Of a stretch of DNA of 9,053 bases, positions 1 through 6,526 are shown piece after piece. The stretch spans positions 1 through 9,053 of the forward strand of contig CAZVRH010000047.1 of the NCBI GenBank assembly GCA_964629335.1, written 5' to 3'. The position numbers were made by a program, and so were the translations under genes. Every line of letters begins with the position of its first letter. Position 1 is the stretch's first letter. The DNA is from CACPJA01 sp964629335. Lineage in GTDB: Bacteria; Pseudomonadota; Gammaproteobacteria; Steroidobacterales; UBA11654. Below the pieces are notes generated by a model, which was given only the letters and a program-made list of their open reading frames with translations, searched no databases and was not told the DNA's origin.

Positions 1-414
1 CCTTTAGGGTACTCAGAATTGTTTGAAGGAAAACGAGTTGCCTTATTTGCTGTTCCAGGTGCCTTCACCCCAACATGTTCACTAGAACATTTGCCTGGAT
101 TTGTGAACAAAGCGGAACAACTAACTGATAAAGGTATAGACACTGTAGCTTGCATGTCTGTTAATGATGTCTTTGTTATGGATGCTTGGGGTAAGAGTCA
201 GAATGCCAATGGTAAAGTTCTGATGCTTGCAGACGGTAATGGTGAATTTACTGCTGCATTAGGCCTCGAACTGGATGCTTCTGGTTTTGGTATGGGCAGT
301 CGATCCCAACGCTTCTCTTTGGTTATTAATGACGGAGAAGTAGAGATTTTAAATGTTGAAGACGGTGGAGAGTTTAGAGTTAGTAGTTGTGAGTTCATGC
401 TTGATCAGCTTTAA
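1..414 (+). CDS. Prx5-type peroxiredoxin, C-terminal part (5' end outside window)
   Basis: This is a thiol peroxidase of the Prx5 (atypical 2-Cys, AhpE/TSA superfamily) group, which reduces hydrogen peroxide and organic hydroperoxides in the cytoplasm using glutathione, glutaredoxin or thioredoxin. The frame is open from base 1 (PLGYSELFEGK), so the TTG at 19 is an internal Leu codon. About 20-30 N-terminal residues are probably missing, since the family is usually about 160 residues long. The signature PGAFTPTCS holds the peroxidatic Cys (TGT at 76-78). VACMSVNDVFVM carries a second Cys at the position of the conserved non-catalytic Cys, and LADGNGEFT and SGFGMGSRSQRFS are typical of the family. 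The C-terminal VSSCEFML contains another Cys near, but not exactly at, the resolving-Cys site of human PRDX5. The next gene starts two bases after the stop, so the two are probably cotranscribed. Family assignment is firm. Confidence 0.93.
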   Translation, partial: PLGYSELFEGKRVALFAVPGAFTPTCSLEHLPGFVNKAEQLTDKGIDTVACMSVNDVFVMDAWGKSQNANGKVLMLADGNGEFTAALGLELDASGFGMGSRSQRFSLVINDGEVEILNVEDGGEFRVSSCEFMLDQL

Positions 415-416
415 TT

Positions 417-1418
417 TTGACGATTAATAAAAAAATCATTCTAAAAAAATCTCCAGTCGGTGTTCCAGAAAAAACTGATTTTCAAATAGCTGAATCAAGC
501 TTACCTGAAATAGGTGAGAATGAGATGATGATTAAAACTATACATCTCTCTCTAGACCCTTATATTCGCGGGGTCATTACAGGAAGACATATTTATTCTG
601 AGAAGGTCAATATAGGGGACACAATTGTTGGCAGAACTGTGGGTGAAGTCATAAACTCTAAGCATCCTGATTATAACAAAGGGGATATTGTAGTCTGCTC
701 CAATGGTTGGCAAGAGTATGGCGTTGCAAACGGTGAGGGAGTAAGAAAATTAGACCCTTCCTCTGCGCCTCTGAGCACAGCATTAGGTATTCTAGGAATG
801 CCGGGTCTCACGGCTTATGCAGGACTATTGGTCTACGGTGAACCCAAAGAAAATGATTTAATTGTTGTTTCTGCTGCTAGTGGGCCTGTAGGTTGCATGG
901 TAGGACAAATTGCCCAAATTTATGGCGCCAAAGCAGTTGGCATTGCAGGTACTGATCAAAAGTGTGAGGATGTTATAAACAAGTTTGGTTTTTTGGATTG
1001 TATTAACTATAAAACAGAAAATCTTGAACAAAGAATTAAAGAAGTCTGTCCCAATGGTATTGATGTGTACTTTGATAATGTTGGCGGTGAAACTTTAAAC
1101 ATAATGACAAGAAACTTAGCCATGTACGCACGAATTGTTTTGTGTGGATTTATGACTCAATATAATTTAGAAACTCCACCACCTGGGCCTAATTTGGGAC
1201 CAATTGTTGGCTCTAGAGCTAGTATAAAAGGAGTGGTAGTTTATGATCACTATGATAAACAAGAAGACTTCATCTCACTCGCTACAGTATGGTTAAAAGA
1301 AGGTAGAATAAACTACATCGAAGATGAAGTGTTTGGACTTGAACAAGCTCCTTCTCATTTTTGTAAACTGATGAGAGGGGAAAATCACGGTAAAACTATA
1401 GTTACTATGGAACATTAA
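417..1418 (+). CDS. NADP-dependent zinc-free MDR oxidoreductase, CurA/prostaglandin-reductase type
   Basis: This 333-residue protein belongs to the medium-chain dehydrogenase/reductase superfamily, in the branch of E. coli CurA (YncB) and mammalian leukotriene-B4 12-hydroxydehydrogenase/prostaglandin reductase. These enzymes reduce the C=C bond of alpha,beta-unsaturated ketones and aldehydes with NADPH in the cytosol. Visible signatures are LSLDPYIRG (44-52), GMPGLTAYAGL (127-137), the dinucleotide-binding AASGPVG (153-159), FDNVGGE (219-225) and PPPGPNLG (254-261). Tyr249 in MTQYN sits where the family has a substrate-site Tyr. No zinc-ligand pattern is present. The start is TTG at 417: an in-frame TGA at 402-404 blocks extension, the N-terminus aligns with CurA, and the first in-frame ATGs (the MM at residues 37-38) would remove conserved sequence. 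No Shine-Dalgarno is evident, so translation probably depends on coupling to the peroxiredoxin gene two bases upstream. The physiological substrate is unknown. Confidence 0.9.
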   Translation: MTINKKIILKKSPVGVPEKTDFQIAESSLPEIGENEMMIKTIHLSLDPYIRGVITGRHIYSEKVNIGDTIVGRTVGEVINSKHPDYNKGDIVVCSNGWQEYGVANGEGVRKLDPSSAPLSTALGILGMPGLTAYAGLLVYGEPKENDLIVVSAASGPVGCMVGQIAQIYGAKAVGIAGTDQKCEDVINKFGFLDCINYKTENLEQRIKEVCPNGIDVYFDNVGGETLNIMTRNLAMYARIVLCGFMTQYNLETPPPGPNLGPIVGSRASIKGVVVYDHYDKQEDFISLATVWLKEGRINYIEDEVFGLEQAPSHFCKLMRGENHGKTIVTMEH

Positions 1419-1432
1419 AAATAGGGGGAAAT

Positions 1433-2158
1433 ATGTCCGGTCAAGATATAGCGTTATTAATACATTTGTTACTTTTTGCGTATTGGTTAGGAGGCGACAT
1501 TGGAGTTTTTTATTCTAGTGGTTTTGCTACTAACAGAAATCTATCCAGAGGAGCAAGACAAGCTGCTGGAACGATCATGATGAATTTAGATTTAATACCA
1601 AGACTTTGTTTAAGTCTAATGTTAACTGTGGGAGGAATCTTAACTCACTATTATGGAATTGATCACCCTCTATGGCAGATGGTAGGTATTATCTTATTAG
1701 GACCTATTTGGACTTGTTCATTAATTTATATTCATTTTAACGAAGGAACTGATCTAGTTAAAACAATGACTAAAATTGATTATTACTTTAGATGGATAAT
1801 GGTTTTCACATTAATTGCTTCAGTGTTTTATGCCTTCAATTATACCGACAGACTTGATGCAAATCCCTGGGTTGGTGCCAAACTAATAGTTTTTGCTGGT
1901 CTAATATTCTGTGGAATCATGATAAGAAAATACATTGGTGGCTTTATTAAAGGCATCCATAACATCGCCACAGATAATATTAATGAAGAAGATGATATAG
2001 CTATGGCTGCAAGCTTGTCGAAAGCTAGAGTATTTGTATTAACAATTTGGTTTCTTCTTTTAGTGGAAGTGTGGATAGGAGTTGCAAAACCAGGAAGTAA
2101 ACCCGTTGATCAGGTTCAATTGGAAACTCATCAAACTATTGAATACAGAGTGGGTTAA
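1433..2158 (+). CDS. Six-helix integral membrane protein, CopD/HemJ-like topology, function unknown
   Basis: This 241-residue hydrophobic protein has about six predicted membrane segments, near residues 6-28, 54-74, 78-102, 118-138, 147-166 and 199-219, with no cleavable signal peptide evident. The first helix carries HLLLFAYWLGGDIGVFYSS; a His in helix 1 followed by a W-x-G-G stretch recalls the CopD and HemJ/UPF0093 membrane folds. Other histidines near membrane segments (72, 78, 101) could be metal or haem ligands, but that is inference. An acidic loop NINEEDD lies around 183-188. The ATG at 1433 follows a strong Shine-Dalgarno (AGGGGGAA, 1423-1430). The gene begins 14 bases after the reductase stop, so it is likely the third gene of the peroxiredoxin-reductase operon. 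Its stop overlaps the stop of the convergent exporter gene by four bases. I cannot name a function; membrane redox or metal-related work is only a contextual guess. Confidence 0.82.
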   Translation: MSGQDIALLIHLLLFAYWLGGDIGVFYSSGFATNRNLSRGARQAAGTIMMNLDLIPRLCLSLMLTVGGILTHYYGIDHPLWQMVGIILLGPIWTCSLIYIHFNEGTDLVKTMTKIDYYFRWIMVFTLIASVFYAFNYTDRLDANPWVGAKLIVFAGLIFCGIMIRKYIGGFIKGIHNIATDNINEEDDIAMAASLSKARVFVLTIWFLLLVEVWIGVAKPGSKPVDQVQLETHQTIEYRVG

Positions 2159-3351
2159 GGACCATTAATATCAACGGCCTTATCAGAAATAATTAATCGA
2201 TAACTTAAATAACAAAAAATTGTAGAAACGCTTATTATTAAGGCTATTGGAAGAAAATCTCCTGTGTAAAAAGCTCCTGATAAAATACTAAATAGTCCAC
2301 CAATCATTAACCCCATTGAGCTTGATAAACCAGAACTAGATCCAGCTATCTCTGGTCGATCACTAACCGCTTTAGTTAAAGCAGTTGATACAATGAACCC
2401 ATGTGCCAGAAACATAAAAGTTAATGGGATTAAAATACTTAAAAGGCTAGTACCTAAGAATCGAGCCAAACTAAAAATTAAAAGCCCTGCTATTAGGTTT
2501 AATATTATTCCTCGTTTCATTACATTCATTAACCCAATACGAGTAGATAAGTTGCCACCAATAAGTGAACTGATTGTATAGAGAACGGTCATGCCACTCC
2601 ATATCAGACCGAAACCTCTTACATCAATACCCAGATCTTTAGAAAAAACAGTTGATGCTATTGCTAAAAAAGCAAAAAAACTTCCGGTGGTAAAACCATA
2701 AACAAAGGTTGAACCAACAAAGATTCTAGACCTTAAAAGCAATTGATATTTTTTATTCCAGGACAATTCTAAGCCAGTTCTAGCTAACTTCACATCAAGT
2801 GTTTCAGGCAAAAGAAATAAAACCGGTAATAATATTATGATCCCAATACACAAAGTGACGATAAAAATATAATTAGGGTTACTAAAAAACTCTAATACAA
2901 AAGCACCCACAACAGGTGCAATCATTGGTGCTATACCCATAATAGCAATGACTCTTGAAAGAGGTTTAGCAGAAACAGTATTAGTGGTATCTCTGATCAT
3001 GGCTCTAGACATAACACTTCCCACACTCCCACCCATGCCTTGAATAAATCTTGCAATGATTAATGTTGAAAGATCTTGTGCATATAAACAAACAACTGAT
3101 GCCGCTATAAATAAAATTATTCCAGAAATCATAATAGGTCGTCTTCCAACTTTATCTGATAAGAAACCAATTATGGGTTGAGCAGTTGCTATACCAAATA
3201 CGTAGGCCGAGAGAATAAATTGTATGGAAGAGTAGGGAGCATTAAATTTTTGTGCAAATAATTCCAGAGTTGGAACAACCAGCGCCATACCAAATGGTGA
3301 CATGCCACTCGCAAGACCTAACAACAGGGTTGACGGTCTTTTTACTTGCAT
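2155..3351 (-). CDS. MFS drug/efflux transporter, Bcr/CflA (DHA1) family
   Basis: This 398-residue protein has the size and twelve-helix pattern of the DHA1 drug:H+ antiporters of the major facilitator superfamily, inner-membrane proton-driven exporters. The loop 2-3 motif A is GFLSDKVGRRP (62-72). RFIQGMGGSVGSVMSRAMIRD (101-121) is typical of the Bcr/CflA branch around helix 4 and the following loop, and MGIAPMIAPVVGAF (138-151) matches the glycine/proline-rich helix-5 antiporter motif C region. Substrate cannot be read from sequence; family members export bicyclomycin, chloramphenicol, sulfonamides, or metabolites such as cysteine. The ATG lies six bases after the etfA stop with no clear Shine-Dalgarno, so it is probably the last gene of an etfB-etfA-exporter operon. 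The stop codon lies within TTAA, which also supplies the stop of the opposing gene, and no terminator hairpin is visible. Confidence 0.9.
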   Translation of the reverse strand: MQVKRPSTLLLGLASGMSPFGMALVVPTLELFAQKFNAPYSSIQFILSAYVFGIATAQPIIGFLSDKVGRRPIMISGIILFIAASVVCLYAQDLSTLIIARFIQGMGGSVGSVMSRAMIRDTTNTVSAKPLSRVIAIMGIAPMIAPVVGAFVLEFFSNPNYIFIVTLCIGIIILLPVLFLLPETLDVKLARTGLELSWNKKYQLLLRSRIFVGSTFVYGFTTGSFFAFLAIASTVFSKDLGIDVRGFGLIWSGMTVLYTISSLIGGNLSTRIGLMNVMKRGIILNLIAGLLIFSLARFLGTSLLSILIPLTFMFLAHGFIVSTALTKAVSDRPEIAGSSSGLSSSMGLMIGGLFSILSGAFYTGDFLPIALIISVSTIFCYLSYRLIISDKAVDINGP

Positions 3352-3357
3352 TAAAAA

Positions 3358-4305
3358 CTAATCTAGCTTAGAAAGCAGATCAGGTATGAAGTCAAATAAG
3401 TCTGCCACTATTCCTATATCAGCCACTTCAAAAATAGGTGCGTCTGGATCTTTATTAACAGCAACAATTGTACCAGCATCTTTGATGCCAGCGATATGTT
3501 GAATAGCACCAGAAATACCAAAGGCCATGTATAAGTCTGGGGCGATTATTTTACCAGTCTGGCCAACCTGCATATCATTGGGTACATAACCTGCATCAAC
3601 GGCTGCTCTAGATGCTCCAACTGATGCTCCTAATTTATCAGCAAGTTGATAAAGAATATCAAAGTTCTCTGAACTACCCACACCTCGACCCCCAGAGATA
3701 ACAACAGATGCTACTTGCAAGTCTGGACGTTCCTGTATTTCAGATTCTAGGCCTTTGTAACGCGTATGAGATGGAATCTCAACGTTGGGAAGATCAATAG
3801 GGCATAGAGCTGCATCATTTGAATCGCTAACATCTTCAAAAGATGCAGGTCGAACTGTGGCAACAATTTTTTGTCCCTCACTAATTTCCAGTGTTTCTAT
3901 AGCGTTACCTGCATAAATGGGTCGCTTGAATGTACGAGGACCTAGTACCTCCATAATATCGGTTAACTGACTAACATCAAGAAGAGCTGAAATTCTAGGT
4001 GTCAGATCTTTACCAAAGGTGGTTGAAGGAACCAATACACAATCATAATCCTTAGCGATATCTGCAATAACTGGTGCCATAATGGAAGCCAGTGAATGTT
4101 CAAATATTGTGTCCTGAATTGTCAGTACTTTTGATACACCATCAAATATGCTTGATTGGTTAGCAATCTCAGGATCATTGGCAAGTATTAATAAATCAAC
4201 ATCTGAAGAAATTTGTGACGCACAATTAATGGTTTTACTGGTGGCAGAAATAACCTGGCCACGAAAGTGTTCCCCCACAACTAAGACTTTTGAGTTATCA
4301 GTCAT
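3358..4305 (-). CDS. etfA: Electron transfer flavoprotein alpha subunit
   Basis: This is the FAD-carrying large subunit of the soluble ETF heterodimer, which collects electrons from acyl-CoA and related dehydrogenases and passes them to ETF:quinone oxidoreductase. The 315-residue length is normal. The N-terminal half is the alpha/beta domain (about 1-190). The C-terminal FAD domain shows SGGRGVG (204-210), VGASRAAVDAGYV (229-241, with Arg233), VGQTGKIIAPDLYMAFGISG (247-266) running into AIQHIAGI, and NKDPDAPIF (284-292). The stretch 258-284 fits the ETF-alpha family signature. The ATG overlaps the end of etfB by eight bases (ATGACTGA on the minus strand), and a strong Shine-Dalgarno AAGGGG (4313-4318) lies seven bases upstream, inside etfB. 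This gives coupled, near-equimolar production of both subunits. The stop is six bases before the MFS gene. Confidence 0.97.
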   Translation of the reverse strand: MTDNSKVLVVGEHFRGQVISATSKTINCASQISSDVDLLILANDPEIANQSSIFDGVSKVLTIQDTIFEHSLASIMAPVIADIAKDYDCVLVPSTTFGKDLTPRISALLDVSQLTDIMEVLGPRTFKRPIYAGNAIETLEISEGQKIVATVRPASFEDVSDSNDAALCPIDLPNVEIPSHTRYKGLESEIQERPDLQVASVVISGGRGVGSSENFDILYQLADKLGASVGASRAAVDAGYVPNDMQVGQTGKIIAPDLYMAFGISGAIQHIAGIKDAGTIVAVNKDPDAPIFEVADIGIVADLFDFIPDLLSKLD

Positions 4306-5053
4306 TTAATAACCCCTTTTGTTTGAGGGCAACCACTAGTTCTGATGCATCATTTAACATAACTCCTGATTGTCTTGGGGGAGGTGCAGAAACATTGAGC
4401 ACCGATATTGACGGCTCGAGATCAACATTTAGAGTGCTGGGATCAATAATTTCCATTGGTTTCTTTTTGGCCTTCATAATGTCTGGCAATTTTACATATC
4501 GAGGCTCATTTAATCTAAGATCGGTTGTGATAATGGCAGGTAAATCTACTTCAAGAGTCTCTAGGCCCTGATCAACTTCTCTAACAACTTCTAATGAATT
4601 TCCATTAACGGTAACTTTTGAAGCAAAGGTTCCTTGTGCATATGAACACATTTGAGCAAGCATCTGCCCAGTTTGACTTGCATCATCATCTATGGCTTGT
4701 TTACCCATTAGAATCAAATCAGGTTTCTCTTGATCAACTATTTGATGAAGTAGTTTTGCCACTTGAATTGGCTCGAGTGTAGTATTTTGTTCAATAAGGA
4801 TTGCCCGGTCAGCTCCCATAGCTAATCCAGTTCTAAGTTGTTGTTGAACATCATCAGACCCGATGGATAATATGATAACTTCGCTGGCATGACCGTTTTC
4901 TTTTAATCTTAAAGCTTCTTCAATAGCAATTTCATCAAATGGGTTAATACTCATCTTAACGCCATCAGTAACCACACCAGATTCATCAGATTTAATTCTG
5001 ATCTTGACGTTATAGTCAATGACTCTTTTTATGCATACAAGAATTTTTTCCAT
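4298..5053 (-). CDS. etfB: Electron transfer flavoprotein beta subunit
   Basis: This is the small subunit of ETF, which binds a structural AMP and docks to partner dehydrogenases. The 251 residues match the usual length. The N-terminus MEKILVCIKRVIDY followed by SINPFDEIAIEEALRL (35-50) is characteristic, as is the AMP-site region LMGKQAIDDDASQTGQ (115-130). LNEPRYVKLPDIMKAKKKP (181-199) corresponds to the recognition loop that anchors mammalian ETF to acyl-CoA dehydrogenases, with Leu189 probably the anchoring Leu. This points to the classical beta-oxidation group rather than bifurcating or nitrogen-fixation (FixAB) ETF. It is the first gene of the minus-strand operon and starts 107 bases from the divergent lipoprotein gene, with only a weak Shine-Dalgarno before its ATG. 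No ETF-quinone oxidoreductase gene is in this window. Confidence 0.97.
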   Translation of the reverse strand: MEKILVCIKRVIDYNVKIRIKSDESGVVTDGVKMSINPFDEIAIEEALRLKENGHASEVIILSIGSDDVQQQLRTGLAMGADRAILIEQNTTLEPIQVAKLLHQIVDQEKPDLILMGKQAIDDDASQTGQMLAQMCSYAQGTFASKVTVNGNSLEVVREVDQGLETLEVDLPAIITTDLRLNEPRYVKLPDIMKAKKKPMEIIDPSTLNVDLEPSISVLNVSAPPPRQSGVMLNDASELVVALKQKGLLND

Positions 5054-5075
5054 TATTAATAATCTTTATTTCAGT

Positions 5076-5104
5076 TTTAAAAAGTAAGAAGAGAGATATA
5101 TAAT
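5076..5104 (+). promoter_or_regulatory. Predicted sigma70-type promoter for the lipoprotein gene
   Basis: TTTAAA (5076-5081, 4 of 6 to the -35 consensus) is followed after 17 bases by a perfect TATAAT (5099-5104). Transcription would begin near 5111 and give a leader of about 50 bases before the ATG at 5161. The region is very AT-rich, so chance matches are likely, but the exact -10 and good spacing are supportive. Confidence 0.4.
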
Positions 5105-5128
5105 TTTCAGAGTGGTATTCTGACTCAA
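5100..5128 (-). promoter_or_regulatory. Predicted promoter for the etfB-etfA-exporter operon
   Basis: Read on the minus strand, TTGAGT (plus-strand 5123-5128) is followed after 17 bases by AATTAT (plus-strand 5100-5105), in register with an overlapping ATTATA. The -10 therefore overlaps the -10 of the divergent promoter, and the spacer contains the inverted repeat at 5107-5123. The leader would be about 40-45 bases. This is prediction by eye only. Confidence 0.35.
5107..5123. promoter_or_regulatory. Inverted repeat, candidate operator in divergent control region
   Basis: TCAGA and TCTGA form a perfect 5-bp inverted repeat around a 7-base centre (GTGGTAT). The arm centres are about 12 bases apart, a common layout for dimeric repressors. 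The repeat lies between the predicted -35 and -10 of the etf promoter and at the predicted start site of the divergent promoter, so one bound protein could affect both. No regulator gene is in the window and I do not recognise the motif as a FadR or PsrA site. Confidence 0.3.
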
Positions 5129-5160
5129 AATTAAAAAAAATACATTAAAAATTATAAGAA

Positions 5161-5676
5161 ATGCTTAAGAAAAATTACAAAGAGTCCTGTGGACTAATCG
5201 TTCTTTTATTACTGTTCATAAATGGATGTGCAAGCCAATCTGATACTAATGAGCTAGAAGATGATATTAAATTGTCCAACCGATCTTCCTGTTTTAATAC
5301 GATGGATATTAGAGATTATAGAGTTCTTGATCGCAGCAATCTAATAGTTTACGGTCGCCCAAAATCTCGCTCTTATCACTTAAAAATAAGCCCTCCAAAT
5401 TTAGACGAATCAGGTCTTGACATGATTAGCTTCAAGTCATGGAGCGGAAGAGTCTGTGGCTTTGCTGGTGATGAGCTAATTATCCCAGATAGTCTTTTTG
5501 AGCAAAGATATTCAATAGTTTCAGTAACCCAACTTGATGAAGCAGGGCATTACAATTTAATGGTTCAATACGGTAAAGCTGAACCATTGCAAGAAATTGA
5601 ACCAGAGACTTCTTCATCACCAGAAATCAGCAGAGAGCTAGATAAAGAAAATAAAGAGAGTAATGACGACCAATAA
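5161..5676 (+). CDS. Predicted lipoprotein, resembling the DUF6491 family
   Basis: This 171-residue protein has a lipoprotein signal: KK at 3-4, a hydrophobic stretch 11-20, and a lipobox-like INGC placing the lipidated Cys at residue 23. The Ala-Ser-Gln after Cys lacks a +2 Asp, so outer-membrane sorting is expected in a gammaproteobacterium. The mature core (about 44-110) contains SCFNTMDIRDYRVLDRSNLIVYGR, here given as the segment 43-66, then an SYHLKI strand and GRVCGFAGDELII. The two Cys at 44 and 99 could form a disulfide. The Cys-x-x-x-x-x-I-R-D-x-x-x-L-D pattern and later GR-x-C recall small lipoproteins annotated DUF6491, of unknown function; this match is from memory. The tail (about 140-171) is acidic, rich in Ser/Glu and probably disordered. 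It is divergent from etfB and overlaps the next gene by 14 bases, and no strong Shine-Dalgarno precedes the ATG. Confidence 0.75.
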   Translation: MLKKNYKESCGLIVLLLLFINGCASQSDTNELEDDIKLSNRSSCFNTMDIRDYRVLDRSNLIVYGRPKSRSYHLKISPPNLDESGLDMISFKSWSGRVCGFAGDELIIPDSLFEQRYSIVSVTQLDEAGHYNLMVQYGKAEPLQEIEPETSSSPEISRELDKENKESNDDQ

Positions 5677-6403
5677 AGAAATACTTCAAAAAGATCATGA
5701 AACTGTTATTGGAAAAATAATCTACCTCAGTGAAAAAGAAGATCGTCAAGGCGAAGAAAGAGGCAGAGAATACTTCATTATTAATAAACATGCGAACGGA
5801 CATAGAAAAATTGTAGCTCATTGTGAAATTGATGACCGACCTGCAGTGATGAGAGATATAACCTATTCATTAGATGAACACTGGCTACCACAGGATTGCT
5901 TTGTAAGAATTTCAGTTGACGACAAGTTTATGGGTTCAGGATGGTTTTATTTTGGAGATGATTATGCTGAGTGTGAAGCTGACACATTATTGGAAGGTAG
6001 GGTCAGCCAAAAAATGCAAACCCAAGGAAGACTGAAAACTTTCCAAAACCATGCTATTGCTTGTGATGCATGGCATCTCAGGCTTTTTGATCAATCAAAA
6101 ACGGAAAACCCTCAAAACATAGGAGAAATGTTGTTGTCATCTCCTGATCACAGAGGAGCAACCGGTCCCATGCTTTTTTCTATCACATCCACCATAGAAT
6201 TTGTTGGTCAAGAATCAGTTACGGTTAAGGCAGGAACTTTTGATGCTCTTCATTACAGATTTGTAGGAACACCTGGTTTACCTGAAGAACACCCACCCTA
6301 TGATGTTTGGTGTACCAATGATGAAGATTTCATATTTCTCAAAGGTGCAGTGGGTGGCTACATGCAAACCTATTATGAGTTAGTTGAGCTAAAAAGAAGC
6401 TAA
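5663..6403 (+). CDS. Uncharacterised cytoplasmic protein, probably beta-rich
   Basis: I do not recognise this 246-residue protein with certainty. It has no signal peptide or membrane segment. It is rich in alternating hydrophobic/polar strands (37-56, 64-95, 173-203, 213-245) and aromatic residues, as expected of a beta-barrel or lipocalin-like fold. The segment VTVKAGTFDALHYRF (186-200), then a W-x-x-N-D-E-D turn (216-222), then a closing YYELVELKR (237-245), resembles the strand pattern of DUF3108-type proteins (a G-T-F-D/E turn between strands). That resemblance is weak inference. The ATG at 5663 is preceded by AAAGAGAG as a plausible Shine-Dalgarno, and the gene overlaps the lipoprotein gene by 14 bases in another frame. 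It is therefore probably the second gene of a two-gene unit that ends at the hairpin terminator 18 bases downstream. Confidence 0.75.
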   Translation: MTTNKEILQKDHETVIGKIIYLSEKEDRQGEERGREYFIINKHANGHRKIVAHCEIDDRPAVMRDITYSLDEHWLPQDCFVRISVDDKFMGSGWFYFGDDYAECEADTLLEGRVSQKMQTQGRLKTFQNHAIACDAWHLRLFDQSKTENPQNIGEMLLSSPDHRGATGPMLFSITSTIEFVGQESVTVKAGTFDALHYRFVGTPGLPEEHPPYDVWCTNDEDFIFLKGAVGGYMQTYYELVELKRS

Positions 6404-6420
6404 CGTTGGCAACTAAAAAC

Positions 6421-6454
6421 AAAAAACCATCGTCCTTAATGTCGAGGTTTTTTT
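6421..6454 (+). terminator. Rho-independent terminator after the lipoprotein/unknown pair
   Basis: The A-tract plus CC at 6421-6428 pairs with GG plus the T-tract at 6446-6454. After a bulged A, TCG (6430-6432) pairs with CGA (6443-6445), leaving a loop of about ten bases. The stem ends in seven T residues, as expected for intrinsic termination, and the A-tract on the other side would make it partly bidirectional. It separates the 5161-6403 unit from the transporter gene. Confidence 0.7.
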
Positions 6455-6472
6455 CAAGAAACCCACTTGATG

Positions 6473-6502
6473 TTGAAAAATTTTTTTCTTAGGATGAATT
6501 AT
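6473..6502 (+). promoter_or_regulatory. Predicted promoter for the transporter-isomerase pair
   Basis: TTGAAA (6473-6478) is followed after 18 bases by AATTAT (6497-6502), just after the terminator and 24 bases before the transporter ATG. The -35 is good and the -10 weak. A promoter is expected here because the terminator isolates this unit, but the region is AT-rich and the exact element is uncertain. Confidence 0.3.
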
Positions 6503-6526
6503 TGATTTTTTTATAGGAAACCAGAA

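Noticed and set aside
19..21. TTG at 19 as the start of the peroxiredoxin
   Set aside because: The frame is open through base 1 and family members have about 20-30 more residues before this point, so the gene continues upstream.
198..398. Minus-strand open frame opposite the peroxiredoxin gene
   Set aside because: It lies entirely antisense to a strongly conserved coding region, is Ser/Pro-rich and has no ribosome site; it is a shadow of the real gene.
2393..2581. Plus-strand open frame inside the exporter gene
   Set aside because: It is basic, low-complexity and antisense to clear MFS helices, so it is not supported as a gene.
4290..4571. Plus-strand 93-codon frame opposite the etfB/etfA junction
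   Set aside because: It is fully antisense to the conserved ETF-beta C-terminus, and the etf reading frames are unambiguous.
2155..5053. A bifurcating ETF (FixAB-like) system
   Set aside because: The beta subunit has the classical recognition loop and usual length, and no FixC/FixX or partner dehydrogenase is adjacent.
5627..5821. Minus-strand frame across the lipoprotein/unknown junction
   Set aside because: The Phe/Tyr-rich composition arises from the complement of AAA/GAA-rich codons on the other strand; there is no independent support.
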